Positions 1 through 8,885 of a stretch of DNA of 64,000 nt are shown piece by piece. Origin of the DNA: JBGVSA01 sp049840475 (GTDB lineage: Bacteria > Pseudomonadota > Gammaproteobacteria > Burkholderiales > Rhodocyclaceae); assembly GCA_049840475.1 (NCBI GenBank), contig JASGKX010000003.1, positions 558,001-622,000 on the forward strand, read 5' to 3'. The notes beneath the pieces were generated by a model that saw only the letters and a program-made list of their open reading frames with translations, was not told the DNA's origin and did not search any database. The translations under genes and the position numbers were made by a program. The stretch's first letter is position 1. The number at the start of each line of letters is the position of its first letter.

Positions 1-885
1 GTCAGCGACGACGACATACGGCCCACGCGTGCCGAGGCCGAAGGCTATGCGGCTGTCGTGCAGCTCACCAGCCTGCCGTTGCTCGACGAAGACGAATCCT
101 GGCTCTTCGAGACCGACCCCTACAACCATGCCAACATCGTCGATGCCGTCCTGCGCGCGGCCGGCCGTCGTGCCGCGCGCGCACCGCGCACCACGCTCGC
201 CGAGCGACGCCTTGGCCTGCGCGTGGCGGTCATCGACGACCATCCGGTCAGCCGCGAACTGCTTGCCGAACAGCTCGCACACCTGGGGTGCAGCGCCCGC
301 TGCTATCGCGACGCCGAAAGCGCGCTCAAGGACCTCGCCCGCATCGACGTCAACGTGGCCCTCGTCGACATCAACCTGCCGGGTATGAACGGCTATGACT
401 TCACGCGTCAGGTAAAGCGGGCAGGGCACTTGTGGCCGGTCATCGGCACGTCGGCCAACGCCGTTCTCACCGAATCAGAGCGCGCGCGCGAAGCCGGCAT
501 GCACGACTACCTCGTCAAGCCTATCGGGCTTGAACAACTACGTAGCACCCTGCTCAAGTACGCCACGACGGCATCCGCAAACGATGGCGCGCCAGCCGGG
601 GGGGCTGAGCTGCCCCAAAGCGCGCATCTACGGCTGACCTTTCTGCGCGCGCTCGACGAAGACTGGCGCGCGCTCAACCAGGCCGTCGGCCAGAGTGACT
701 TCGCCACGGCCACCGAACACGCCCATCGGCTCAAGGGCGGCTTTGCCGTCATGCACATGGCCGATGAAGCCGCCTTGGCCGAAACCGTCGAACACGCCGC
801 CCAACGCGCACAGCCCGACGCCGCGCGCGTGGGCATCGAACAATTGCGCCCCCGTGTCGCCCGACTCCTGGAGGAACCACAATGA
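1..885 (+). CDS. Hybrid sensor histidine kinase, C-terminal part (receiver + HPt)
   Basis: The reading frame is already open at base 1, so the sensor and kinase core lie outside the window. What is visible is a receiver domain (about codons 73-185) with an acidic pocket VIDDHP, a phospho-acceptor Asp at codon 123 in LVDINLPG and the conserved Lys in LVKPIG. A histidine phosphotransfer (HPt) domain follows, with the candidate His at codon 242 in AHRLKGG. This is the end of a BvgS/EvgS-type phosphorelay kinase, which passes phosphate from receiver to HPt to a partner regulator. The stop codon overlaps the start of the next gene (ATGA), so the two are translationally coupled and very likely cognate. 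The input signal cannot be judged here. Confidence 0.88.
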   Translation, partial: VSDDDIRPTRAEAEGYAAVVQLTSLPLLDEDESWLFETDPYNHANIVDAVLRAAGRRAARAPRTTLAERRLGLRVAVIDDHPVSRELLAEQLAHLGCSARCYRDAESALKDLARIDVNVALVDINLPGMNGYDFTRQVKRAGHLWPVIGTSANAVLTESERAREAGMHDYLVKPIGLEQLRSTLLKYATTASANDGAPAGGAELPQSAHLRLTFLRALDEDWRALNQAVGQSDFATATEHAHRLKGGFAVMHMADEAALAETVEHAAQRAQPDAARVGIEQLRPRVARLLEEPQ

Positions 886-1508
886 TCCGCATCATCGTCG
901 CCGACGATCACCCCGTCGTGCGTGCCGGCATCGTCGCCGTACTCAAGAGCGCACCCGACATCACCGTCATCGGCGAAGCCGACGGCGTGACCGCGCTCAC
1001 CGCGCTGGTAGCCGCCGATCCGCCCGACATCATCGTCACCGACTACCAGATGCCCGACGCCGACAGCAACGACGGCGCGCGCATGTTGCGCTTTTTGCGC
1101 CAGCGCTATCCGCGGGTGCCGGTCATCGTCCTCACCATGCTCTCCAATCCGCTGGTCTACCGGGTCATTCTCAAGCTCGACGTGCGCGGCCTGCTCATGA
1201 AGAGCGGCGAAACCTCTCAGCTTCTCGACGCCGTGCGCGCTGTCCGCGCGGGGCGGCGCTACATCAGCCCGACGATCTCAGCCGCGCTCGAAGAGCGCAG
1301 CGACGCGCAACTCAGCGCCGACCTGTCCCTGCGCGAAACCGAAGTCATCCGTCTGTTTGCGGGTGGGCTCACCGTCAACGACATCGCCCGTCAGCTCGAA
1401 CGCAGCAAAAAAACCATCAGCCATCAAAAGCGCAGTGCCATGGACAAAATCGGCGCCCAGTCCGATCAGGAACTGATCGAATTCGTCATCCGCACAGGTC
1501 TTGTCTGA
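882..1508 (+). CDS. Two-component response regulator, NarL/LuxR family (BvgA/EvgA-like)
   Basis: 208-residue cytoplasmic transcription factor. The N-terminal receiver has the acidic pair D8-D9, phospho-acceptor D54 in IVTDYQMP, and K107 in LLMKSG. The C-terminal LuxR-type helix-turn-helix (about 145-200) contains LSLRETEVIRLFAGGLTV and ends with a recognition helix near KKTISHQK. The length fits the family. The start ATG overlaps the kinase stop codon by 4 bp, so this is the probable phosphate acceptor of the upstream HPt domain. No further gene follows on this strand for about 300 bp, so the pair probably ends its operon. Target genes are unknown; the adhesin at 12563 would be a natural Bvg-like target but nothing in the sequence links them. 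Confidence 0.9.
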   Translation: MIRIIVADDHPVVRAGIVAVLKSAPDITVIGEADGVTALTALVAADPPDIIVTDYQMPDADSNDGARMLRFLRQRYPRVPVIVLTMLSNPLVYRVILKLDVRGLLMKSGETSQLLDAVRAVRAGRRYISPTISAALEERSDAQLSADLSLRETEVIRLFAGGLTVNDIARQLERSKKTISHQKRSAMDKIGAQSDQELIEFVIRTGLV

Positions 1509-1787
1509 GCGCGCGCAGCGAAGCGAGCCTCGCCGCATTCACGCGGGCTCGCCAACGCGGCATCGCGATGTCATGGCGTGTCTTCTCTCGGCAGGGGCGC
1601 ATCGTGTGCGCGCGTCAATGACCTCTGGCCGTCACAGGCCGGAGCAGGGCGCCCATATCCTTTTTGCGTTAGCAAAGCGCGCCAGCGCCGCCGATCTCTG
1701 CAAGCTGGTCGCCGGGCTTCCGGCGACTGCATGACGATGTCGCCGCCTGCCCGCCAAAGCCATCGACCGGCTTGCGCGCTACGCGAC

Positions 1788-1807
1788 ATTTCAATAATAT
1801 TCGAAAT
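1788..1807 (+). promoter_or_regulatory. Putative ArsR operator
   Basis: Inverted repeat ATTTC-N10-GAAAT immediately upstream of the arsR start codon, in an AT-rich patch containing AATATT that contrasts with the GC-rich surroundings. ArsR/SmtB repressors typically bind such imperfect AT-rich dyads over their own promoter. The position (end of the repeat directly before the ATG at 1808) suits autorepression released by arsenite. Recognition is by symmetry and location only. Confidence 0.55.
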
Positions 1808-2146
1808 ATGGAAACCAAAGCCGCAGTCGTCCAACTCGCCGCCCTTGCGCAGGAAAGTCGCCTTGCCGTGTTTCGTCTGCTCGTCCAGCACGGTAGCGCG
1901 GGGCTGGCCGCCGGGCGCATCAGTGAACTGGCTGGCATTCCACCGTCTTCGCTGTCGTTTCACCTTAAGGAACTCAGCCACGCGGGGCTCATCGTGTCTC
2001 GCCAGGAAGGGCGCTTTATCTACTACGCGCCGAACTTCGCGCAGATGAACGCCTTGCTCGCCTACCTCACCGAAAACTGCTGCGAGGGTGCTGCGTGTGA
2101 GCTGGCCGCTGTGCCGTGCTGCGCACCAACCGGCGATGGCGGCTAA
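1808..2146 (+). CDS. arsR: ArsR-family arsenic-responsive repressor
   Basis: 112-residue winged-helix repressor. The helix-turn-helix covers ISELAGIPPSSLSFHLKELS and is followed by a wing with EGRFIYYAPN. The classical ELCVCDL metal site of plasmid-type ArsR is absent. Instead the C-terminus is cysteine rich (ENCCEGAAC then PCC), resembling the alternative C-terminal As(III) site described for Acidithiobacillus ferrooxidans ArsR; that metal assignment is inference. The frame is open further upstream to a TTG at 1772, but ATG 1808 lies right after the putative operator and gives the normal family length. First gene of an arsR-arsC-ACR3 set on the plus strand. Confidence 0.9.
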   Translation: METKAAVVQLAALAQESRLAVFRLLVQHGSAGLAAGRISELAGIPPSSLSFHLKELSHAGLIVSRQEGRFIYYAPNFAQMNALLAYLTENCCEGAACELAAVPCCAPTGDGG

Positions 2147-2216
2147 AGGGCGGTCGAATCGGCAGGCAACACCCCTCCGCGCGACCTGACGCGCACATCC
2201 CTACGCAAACGCTCCC

Positions 2217-2711
2217 ATGACCACGCACGTCCTGATTCTCTGCACGCACAACTCCGCCCGCAGCGTACTTGCCGAAGGCATGCTCAACCACCTCGCGCAC
2301 AAGCTCGGCAAAGACGTGCGTGCACACAGCGCAGGCAGCGCGCCGAGCGGGCGCATCAACCCGCTGGCTATCGAAGCGCTCAGCAACGCCGGTATCGACA
2401 CGCGCGACTATCGCAGCAAAAGCTGGGACGAATTCGCGCGCCCCGACGCACCACCGATGCACGTCGTCATCACCGTCTGCGACAGCGCAGCCAGCGAAGT
2501 CTGCCCAATCTGGCGCGGTAGCCCGGTGACGGCCCACTGGAGCTATCCAGACCCGTCGAACGCCGAAGGGGGCGACGAAGGCAAACGCCGCGCCTTCGAA
2601 CTGACCCGCCAAGCCATCGGCTACCGCATGCTCCAACTGCTGAATCTGCCGCTGGCGAGCATGGCCCCCGCACAACTCCAGACCGCGCTCGACGACATCG
2701 CAAAGTCCTGA
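2217..2711 (+). CDS. arsC: Arsenate reductase, thioredoxin-coupled low-MW phosphatase type
   Basis: 164-residue cytoplasmic enzyme reducing arsenate to arsenite. It has the phosphatase-like loop C9-THNSA-R15-S (CX5R) at the N-terminus and two further cysteines, C88 and C96, in TVCDSAASEVCP. This is the three-cysteine arrangement of thioredoxin-recycled ArsC enzymes. PxW and DPS motifs follow (WSYPDPSNAEG), as usual in bacterial arsenate reductases of this class. It lies 70 bp after arsR and 2 bp before the efflux gene. The product arsenite would be exported by the ACR3 pump encoded next, if that gene is functional. Confidence 0.92.
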   Translation: MTTHVLILCTHNSARSVLAEGMLNHLAHKLGKDVRAHSAGSAPSGRINPLAIEALSNAGIDTRDYRSKSWDEFARPDAPPMHVVITVCDSAASEVCPIWRGSPVTAHWSYPDPSNAEGGDEGKRRAFELTRQAIGYRMLQLLNLPLASMAPAQLQTALDDIAKS

Positions 2712-2713
2712 TC

Positions 2714-3767
2714 ATGTCCAAGCCCTCGCAAACCATGAGCGTCTTCGAACGCTACCTGACCGTCTGGGTGTTCCTGTGCATCGTCGCGGGGGTTGTGCTC
2801 GGCCAAGCGTTTCCGCAAGCGTTCCAGGCCATCGGCAGGGTAGAGGTCGCGCGCGTCAACCTTCCCGTGGGGCTGCTCATCTGGGTGATGATCATCCCCA
2901 TGCTGATCAAGGTGGACTTCGGCGCGCTGCATGAAGTCCGCAGGCATGTCAGAGGCATCGGCGTGACGCTGTTCGTCGAACTGGCTGGTCAAGCCGTTCT
3001 CGATGGCCTTGCTCGGCTGGCTGTTCATCCGCCACCTGTTTGCCGCATGGCTGCCCGCCGGACAGATCGACAGCTACATCGCCGGCCTCATCCTGCTCGC
3101 CGCCGCGCCGTGCACCGCCATGGTTTTCGTGTGGAGCCGGCTGACCAACGGCGACCCGTTGTTTACGCTGAGCCAGGTCGCGCTCAACGACACCATCATG
3201 GTGTTCGCCTTCGCCCCCTTGGTGGCCTTGCTGCTGGGCGTCGCCAGTATCAGCGTACCGTGGGGCACGCTGCTCACATCGGTGATCCTGTATATCGTCG
3301 TCCCCGTACTCATCGCCCAGCTCTGGCGCCGCAGCCTGCTCGCCAAAGGGCAGGCGAGCTTCGACGCCGCGCTGGCCCGCATCGGGCCGTGGTCGATTGC
3401 CGCGCTGCTCGCCACGCTCGTCCTGCTGTTTGCCTTCCAGGGCGACGCCATCCTCAAGCAACCGTTGGTGATCGCGCTACTGGCCGTACCTATCCTCATA
3501 CAGGTCCTGCTCAACTCGGCGCTGGCTTACGGGCTCAATCGCTGGCTGGGCGAAAAACACGGCATCGCATGCCCCTCGGCCCTGATCGGCGCTTCCAACT
3601 TCTTTGAACTCGCCGTCGCCGCCGCCATCAGCCTGTTCGGCTTCGAGTCCGGCGCCGCACTGGCCACCGTGGTCGGCGTGTTGATCGAAGTACCCGTCAT
3701 GCTCCTGGTCGTGCGCGTCGTAAACGCCAGCAAGGGCTGGTACGAACGGGGCGCGAATCTGGCCTAG
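2714..3767 (+). pseudogene. acr3: ACR3-family arsenite efflux permease, broken by +1 frameshift
   Basis: Inner-membrane arsenite exporter of about 350 residues with ten expected membrane spans. Codons 1-88 read in one frame and the rest in the next frame. The join is at 2975-2981, where GTCGAAC stands in place of GTCAAC; removing the extra G at 2978 restores FVNWLVKPFSMALLGWLF, a well-conserved ACR3 stretch. Downstream sequence is intact, including LLAAAPCTAMVFVWS with the conserved transport Cys and VGVLIEVPVM with the conserved Glu near the C-terminus. As written the gene cannot make a full pump. The same one-base change occurs at five other places in the window, so a consensus error is a serious alternative to real inactivation. 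Confidence 0.85.
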
Positions 3768-3892
3768 CGCAACGCATGGCCTTGGCGCCGGGCTATGAAG
3801 GGCCGGGCAGTCGAATGCGATCTTGATCGCCTCAAAGACGCCCGCAGAGCGGTAGGAGCCCTCAACGCCAAGGCGGTTTTCGCGCGTGGCAC

Positions 3893-4063
3893 ACATGCCC
3901 ATCGCATGCCTCGCGCACGCAGCGACATCACCCAACTCCCCGGAGAAATCATCCCCGCGTCGCAAAAACGTTAGGGCAGGTGCCCTTATGTACCGAGCGG
4001 CGACGAGTGCTGTCGCGCTACAACAGCAATGGCGCCCGCAGTCTATGGCTGTCGGACGGGCGC
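3893..4063 (+). repeat. Copy 1 of a duplicated ars-downstream segment
   Basis: Non-coding DNA downstream of ACR3 that recurs in diverged form at 8668-8820. Matching runs include ATGCCCATCGCATG, GCGCAGCGACAT, GTTGCAAAAACGT-like text and CGCTACAACGGCAATGG-like text. It forms the far end of a decayed duplication whose near end is a piece of the ACR3 gene (see 8519-8830). No convincing reading frame is shared by the two copies. The gap between genes, 3768-4117, otherwise holds nothing I recognise. Confidence 0.65.
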
Positions 4064-4117
4064 CGCTGACCGTACGCGTCCGGGGCGCAACCGTGGGCGA
4101 GCAAGGGGAGGGGCATC

Positions 4118-4423
4118 GTGGAACGTCGCGAACTGATCTGGCGGCTGATCGCCGCGAGACTCGAAGAACTTGGGTCCGATGTCGAAGGCGACCCGACCAA
4201 CCAGGATATCGAACGGTGGATGGTCGAAGTCAGCGACGCCGTCGAGGTGCGTATCGCCGAGCTGATCCCACGTGTCGGCGCACGACGCGTCATTTGTGAA
4301 ATGCCCAACAACACGCACGACTGTCCGCAGTCCGCCGCGCGGCAATGCGTGGCGTGCGGACGCTATTTCTGCCGCAAGCACCCGATTCAGGCGTGCCCCG
4401 TGTGCGGAGGCGCCGTGCAATGA
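4118..4423 (+). CDS. Small zinc-ribbon-like protein of unknown function
   Basis: 101 residues from a GTG start preceded by a purine-rich ribosome site (AAGGGGAGG at 4103-4112). The N-terminal half is an acidic helical region. The C-terminal half contains CVACGRYFCRKHPIQACPVCG, that is CxxC, C, H and CxxC ligands spaced like a small zinc-binding ribbon. The stop overlaps the ATG of the next gene (ATGA), so the two are probably co-translated and may work together, for example as a soluble partner of a membrane protein. I do not recognise the family. Confidence 0.7.
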   Translation: MERRELIWRLIAARLEELGSDVEGDPTNQDIERWMVEVSDAVEVRIAELIPRVGARRVICEMPNNTHDCPQSAARQCVACGRYFCRKHPIQACPVCGGAVQ

Positions 4424-4968
4424 GCAAACACTGGCCCGAAGTACCCAACCCCTTCGGCGCCGTGAGCGCCACGCTGCCCGTGCTTTGCGGTGCGCTGGCC
4501 GCATTTTCCAGCGGGTACTTTGCCGCCGTCATCGTGGCAGAAGCCCCGCACCTGGCGACGGGTTACCACATTCCCATTCTTGGCAGCGATCCCGTTCGCC
4601 TGTTTGGGGCCGCAGTCACAAAGCGATACGCCATATCCGCAGTCAGTCTGCTCGCCATCGTCGTCCTGCTCTGGTCGATTCTTCGCACACTTGTCGCGCA
4701 GATGTACCACTATGACGCAGGTATATACGACGACACCGCCGAGCCTCCGGTGCCAATACAAGCGCGTTGGCGCAATCAAAAACGCCGAGCCACGTCTCAT
4801 GCGTTGATCTGCTTTCAATTCGGCGTGCCGCTGGTGTTCCTCAGCCTGGTCCTGCTACTGGACGAAAATGCCCTGACCGCCGCGCTCGCCCTGTGCCTTG
4901 TTTGGTTGCTCCACGCGTTCAGGTTCGCAGTCGTTACGTGGCAGGACACCAGACAGCCAGCGAGCTGA
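4420..4968 (+). CDS. Membrane protein of unknown function
   Basis: 182 residues, starting at the ATG that overlaps the previous stop codon. Hydrophobic segments lie at about residues 15-40 (TLPVLCGALAAFSSGYFAAVIV), 70-92 (ISAVSLLAIVVLLWSILRTLV), 130-148 (FGVPLVFLSLVLLL) and 150-170 (LTAALALCLVWLLHAFRF), suggesting four membrane spans with a basic cytoplasmic loop (QARWRNQKRRA). No known domain is recognised. Together with the zinc-ribbon protein upstream it forms a two-gene unit. Confidence 0.7.
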   Translation: MSKHWPEVPNPFGAVSATLPVLCGALAAFSSGYFAAVIVAEAPHLATGYHIPILGSDPVRLFGAAVTKRYAISAVSLLAIVVLLWSILRTLVAQMYHYDAGIYDDTAEPPVPIQARWRNQKRRATSHALICFQFGVPLVFLSLVLLLDENALTAALALCLVWLLHAFRFAVVTWQDTRQPAS

Positions 4969-5324
4969 TTCCACATTGGGCGAGGTCCGAACGCAATTGG
5001 CATGGATCGCCCGCCATCTCATGGAACTGAGGTTGGGTAAAAACGCGGCCCCGACGGACCTTCTTGATGTCGTGGCGGACACTCCTGCCGTCCTTGACCT
5101 TCCTCGCCTAAAGCTGATTGGCAGATTCCGGCCCGAAGCGGAAGTTGCCGGTTCGAGAAAGCGGACGTTTAGGCGCGTTTCGCGTGCGGGAGGCCAAAAG
5201 AAACCACGATGACAAGCGGGCCGTTGGAGGTGATGTTGCTCGAGAACCCCGCGATGGGTATCAGCAACATTGTGCAGACAATAGCAATGGTGACAAGACG
5301 GAGCATGCGTCTAAGCCGTCCTGG
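4969..5324 (+). other. Intergenic stretch, degenerate DNA
   Basis: About 350 bp between converging genes. Short reading frames exist on both strands but none has a good start, ribosome site or plausible protein. The part at 5120-5165 is of a type I have often seen as non-coding remnant in Burkholderiales genomes, so I regard it as decayed DNA. No clear terminator hairpin is visible. Confidence 0.4.
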
Positions 5325-5741
5325 CTAGCTATGTTTTTGTTTGACTACGAAATCGATGCCCGCACGGATGACAACGACCAGGGCCGCAGGTAACGCGCAG
5401 AAGAATAGGACGATCCATGCATAGTGAAATGGCACGTTGATGAGCAGCGAAGCATCTCGATTCAGCGGGTTCAGGGCGAAGGCGATTACTGTGGTAATCG
5501 GAGCTACCAAAACAGACTTCAGCACGGCAGCGCGAGCGGTAGCAAAGCTGTTTGTGCCTAGTGCTGCTGGCAGTAGGCAGACAAAGGCAAGGTACGAAGG
5601 AAGCATAAGGGGTGATGGCAAAGCACTGGCCCACTCCGGGAGCTGAACCACCTTTGACCAGCGGAACAGGTCACCCCAAATAATCATAGCCGCTGAAAGC
5701 GCGGCCAAGCTGGCGAAAAATGCTATGCGGTTCCGATCCAT
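5325..5741 (-). CDS. Small integral membrane protein, unknown function
   Basis: 138 residues starting MDRNRIAFFASLAALSAA. Hydrophobic stretches at about 6-26, 45-62, 70-90 and 105-130 suggest four membrane spans, with a short basic C-terminal tail (KQKHS). Base composition is lower in GC than the flagellar and catabolic regions, consistent with the accessory nature of 4-12 kb. No family recognised. It runs in the same direction as the next two leftward genes but gaps separate them. Confidence 0.6.
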   Translation of the reverse strand: MDRNRIAFFASLAALSAAMIIWGDLFRWSKVVQLPEWASALPSPLMLPSYLAFVCLLPAALGTNSFATARAAVLKSVLVAPITTVIAFALNPLNRDASLLINVPFHYAWIVLFFCALPAALVVVIRAGIDFVVKQKHS

Positions 5742-5783
5742 TCTCGATCCTGGGTCGTGAGCCGTGGCGGCTGCAGCGGATTA

Positions 5784-6233
5784 TCAGCCATCATTCCTAG
5801 CCTGGACGTACTCGATTTTCACCCCATGCATCAATGCCTCCGTCTTGAAAATGCGCACACGTGAATCGTGCTCAATTCTCAGCAGAGAATTGGAAATCCA
5901 ACTTGCTTCCACAAAAAGCCCGTTGTTCTTTCCAATAGGGGCATTCCCGTGCCCGTTATCTGCCACGAACACGTTACCCCCTTCGTCTTCCAGCGTTTTG
6001 TCGGTCTCAAGAAGGGCCACCTGTGTTGAGTAGTCTGTTGCTGCTCCACAGTCGCGGACGAAGACAATGGCCTTGTACGTCCCGTTCGGCGAGGTCGCCT
6101 CGCTAAGCGCCGTATTTGCGCACATATTAGGAAGTGACTGCCATGCCACAAGAGCAGCCAGCCCCAAAAGCAAGCAGGTGGCGCCTAAAGCCGATGCTGC
6201 AATCTTCAGCGGCCGGTGGGTACGCAAAGACAT
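5784..6233 (-). CDS. Membrane-anchored exported protein, DUF5412-like
   Basis: 149 residues. It has one N-terminal membrane segment (about 12-32, LKIAASALGATCLLLGLAALVAW), which is an anchor or uncleaved signal. A soluble domain follows with SPNGTYKAIVFVRDCGAATDYSTQVALL, a pattern I associate with DUF5412-type envelope proteins in which a Cys in RDCGA pairs with an earlier Cys (here NMCAN). Role unknown. A copy of the 54-bp repeat lies 78 bp upstream of its start (6311-6364). Confidence 0.65.
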   Translation of the reverse strand: MSLRTHRPLKIAASALGATCLLLGLAALVAWQSLPNMCANTALSEATSPNGTYKAIVFVRDCGAATDYSTQVALLETDKTLEDEGGNVFVADNGHGNAPIGKNNGLFVEASWISNSLLRIEHDSRVRIFKTEALMHGVKIEYVQARNDG

Positions 6234-6310
6234 GGGAATGGCATGCTGTTGGCAAATAGACCAACCAGTCGCGAAAACGATTCAGTTGGGCAGAGGTAGA
6301 ATTCGCCAAG

Positions 6311-6364
6311 AGCATACAAGAGGTGTGTCCGTCCTAGCGTGTTCACGGTACGGACTGTCGGGCG
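6311..6364. repeat. 54-bp dispersed repeat, copy A
   Basis: Aligns without gaps to 8453-8506 and 10608-10661. All three begin AGCATA and contain CGGAC followed by GGGC near the far end; copies A and B are identical at about 35 of 54 positions. In A and B the segments GTCCG and CGGAC can pair as a hairpin. It sits 78 bp upstream of the leftward gene starting at 6233; read leftward it ends in TTGTATGCT, a possible extended -10 element. Confidence 0.55.
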
Positions 6365-6584
6365 TGGTTGGCAATATCCCATACCTTTGGAGTAACCCCG
6401 GCTAGAGCATCTGACTGCTTTGTGGGATTGAACCCATATGTCCGCTCCTGCCCGGCACCAGCCTCATCAGGAGGCGCTGACCATTGACCAGGCATATTCG
6501 CCTCAAAGCGGAAATGGCCGGGAAATGTGCCAAGCCGGCCCTCAAGCGGACATAGTCATATGCAGTGACAAGAGTCGGGGGCTC
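6365..6584. other. Intergenic DNA between repeat A and the rhomboid gene
   Basis: Part of the 350-bp gap 6234-6584. It contains degenerate GC-rich text without a convincing frame. The rhomboid gene ends at its right edge; no poly-T terminator is evident. Confidence 0.35.
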
Positions 6585-8345
6585 TTATCGGTTTGGAGTT
6601 TCCTTGGTGATTCTCTCCAGTCGCTGCCCGACCTCTTTGACTTCCATTTCGATGGCCGACATACGCGCAGGGTCAATAGGCTCGGGCTTGTCACTGCCTT
6701 CCTTGTAAATTGACTGCATTTCGAACATCTCCAAAAGCAGTTCGCTCATGCGCTTTGACTCCTTAAGCAGAGGATTGCGCGGATCCGATGGAGCAAGGTA
6801 TGCCAAAGACAAGTCCCTGGTGACTTGGCGCATCATCGGTGCCAACACCGTTCTGCTTCGCTCGTCACTTTCGCGTTCCGTCATCTGGCCCGATTGAACA
6901 TTCAAGAGGTCCTTCTGAATTGTCTCCATTGCCGCGCCGAGTTCTTTAATGGCGAGAATGAAGGCAGCCTGTCCTTCAACGACTCGCTTTTGATCTACGG
7001 CCGCCTGGGGGGCTGTTGCAGTGAGCGTCAACGTGGCAACGGTTGCGATGACCAAGGCGACAACAGTCCGACCTTTCAAATTCCGAACGAACCGCTCCAT
7101 GTCGAATCGCTTCGGCAAGACAAAGGCAAGCGCGCACCCACCGAGCAGGCCGCCGACGTGGGCAGCATTGTCGATGCCTTGCTTTGCGAGACCTTGCACC
7201 AGCGAATACGCGATGAAGACCCCAAGGCTACTTAGCGTTTGCTTCCCGAACGTTTTGGGCAGTTGATGGCGATGCTGATACATGCCCACCAACAGGGCGC
7301 CTGCAATGCCGAACACAGCGCCGGAAGCACCTACCGAAACAGCATGCTGAGCGGAGAAGTGAAGGCTCAATGCGCTTCCAATAAGCCCTGAGCCGAGATA
7401 GAGCAAGACAAATTGGCGATGGCCATAGATACGTTCGACGGCGACGCCTGCACCGGCCAAGCCAATCATGTTCACCGCGACGTGCACCAGACCACTATGA
7501 AGGAACGTCGCAGTCACCAACCGCCACCATTCGCCTCGCTGAACCTCAGACGCAGCATTGCCACCCCACAGCAGCAATTTCTCGGCTGAAGTACCAGCCA
7601 CGCCAGCACCCAAGGCGACGGTAGCCACCCAGACGATGACGTTAAGTGCAATGACTCCGTAGGTAGCCCAGGGAATAGGGGCAAAAGATTCAAGTCGCTC
7701 CCGAAACTCGCGCTCCTCCGTCAGCGGATTGATCTGCGTTGTCGCATCGCGCCCAGTTGCAGTGATCTGCACTCGGCGACTGACCGCCTGATACAGCGCT
7801 TCCTGTCCTGTAGGGTCGAATGACGTCAGGGGTATGAATGGGCGGGCATAGTTAATCCCGGTCCAAAAATTGCGCTTGTCTGGAAAGCCCTGGGACGAGT
7901 CCAGTTGGAACTGGAGAACCAGCATATTCTGCTTGCGCTCTATTGCGAGTCCGACAATAACCTTCCACGGGAATTTTTTCGTTTTTCCGGACAATAGCCG
8001 AGATTCAATGCCGTCTTGCGAGATCACTACCGCCGGGCCTGACTTAACCACTTGCTGACGCAACATCAAGTTGACCAAAGCTGCAAGGATGGCAGCAAAT
8101 AATAGGGTGAGGCCTATCGATCCCAATGATCCTTTGCTGGTGGCGACTGTGCCGACTGATCCGAGAGCAACAGCAAGCCAGATCCATTTTCGGGCCTTGC
8201 CAATTTCGCTGTTGCCAGATGAAAAAAACTCCTCGTCTGGAAGGGCTGCGCCTGAGCCGTGAGGTGCGAGCTTGTTGATTGAATTGCAGAACGTCTCGCC
8301 ATCAATGACAGACTTGTGTTGATTCAGTGCTTCATTCATTTGCAT
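6585..8345 (-). CDS. Rhomboid-family intramembrane serine protease with extra N- and C-terminal domains
   Basis: 586 residues. An N-terminal part (about 1-230) carries two hydrophobic segments (WIWLAVALGSVGTVATS; GLTLLFAAILAALVNLML) and a PH-like soluble region. The rhomboid core (about 230-430) has HSGLVHVAVNM with the conserved His/Asn, the nucleophile motif GASGAVFG, and the catalytic His in AAHVGG, so the catalytic dyad is present. A C-terminal extension (about 430-586) contains another hydrophobic segment and a predicted helical, polar tail. It would cleave membrane-spanning substrates; the substrate is unknown. Repeat copy B lies 108 bp upstream. The gene is larger than ordinary rhomboids because of the flanking domains. 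Confidence 0.88.
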   Translation of the reverse strand: MQMNEALNQHKSVIDGETFCNSINKLAPHGSGAALPDEEFFSSGNSEIGKARKWIWLAVALGSVGTVATSKGSLGSIGLTLLFAAILAALVNLMLRQQVVKSGPAVVISQDGIESRLLSGKTKKFPWKVIVGLAIERKQNMLVLQFQLDSSQGFPDKRNFWTGINYARPFIPLTSFDPTGQEALYQAVSRRVQITATGRDATTQINPLTEEREFRERLESFAPIPWATYGVIALNVIVWVATVALGAGVAGTSAEKLLLWGGNAASEVQRGEWWRLVTATFLHSGLVHVAVNMIGLAGAGVAVERIYGHRQFVLLYLGSGLIGSALSLHFSAQHAVSVGASGAVFGIAGALLVGMYQHRHQLPKTFGKQTLSSLGVFIAYSLVQGLAKQGIDNAAHVGGLLGGCALAFVLPKRFDMERFVRNLKGRTVVALVIATVATLTLTATAPQAAVDQKRVVEGQAAFILAIKELGAAMETIQKDLLNVQSGQMTERESDERSRTVLAPMMRQVTRDLSLAYLAPSDPRNPLLKESKRMSELLLEMFEMQSIYKEGSDKPEPIDPARMSAIEMEVKEVGQRLERITKETPNR

Positions 8346-8452
8346 TTCTGTATTGCCTCTTCCCCCGTTTTGTTCTTGTCAGGAGCCCCAATTGGTCACA
8401 CTGCAGTGAATACCGGCAGACCCGCCAAGTTGTGCGCCCATGACTTGCCAAT

Positions 8453-8506
8453 AGCATATAGGAAGCCAGTCCGCCCACGGATACTGACAGTACGGACAAT
8501 TGGGCA
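8453..8506. repeat. 54-bp dispersed repeat, copy B
   Basis: Second copy of the element described at 6311-6364, upstream of the rhomboid gene (start 8345). GTCCG (8469-8473) and CGGAC (8493-8497) can pair. Its far end overlaps a GGGCAGGG octamer at 8502-8509. Confidence 0.55.
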
Positions 8507-8518
8507 GGGGTCGCTTCC

Positions 8519-8830
8519 GCCACCTGTTTGCGGCATGGCTGCCGGCCGAACAAATCGACAGCTACATCGCCGGCCTCATCCCGCTCGCCGTCGCGCCGCG
8601 CACCGACACGTTTTTCGCTGATCAATGGTGCCCCTTTGGCTACGCTGAGCCAGACCGCGCTCTACAGATGCCCATCGCATGGCCCGCGCGCGCAGCGACA
8701 TTACTCAACTCACAGCAGAAATCATCTCTCCGTTGCAAAAACGTCAGGGGTACTGAGCGGTGGCGAGCGCTGCCGCGCTACAACGGCAATGGCACCCGCG
8801 GTCTATGGCTTTCAGACAGACAGCCGACGA
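8519..8830 (+). pseudogene. Decayed duplicate of part of the ACR3 gene and its downstream DNA
   Basis: 8519-8655 is clearly related to ACR3 bases 3031-3190 (shared text such as CGCCACCTGTTTG, ATCGACAGCTACATCGCCGG and CTACGCTGAGCCAG-like), with substitutions and small deletions. It then jumps to sequence matching 3893-4063 downstream of ACR3, so about 700 bp present in the first copy are missing here. The order and direction of the two parts are the same as in copy 1. This is a relic of a former tandem or transposed ars duplication. No function is expected. Confidence 0.75.
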
Positions 8831-8885
8831 CCAAAACCGCCTCATCCCGACGGATGACTAACCGAGGTCGATAGACTCGGTGCCG

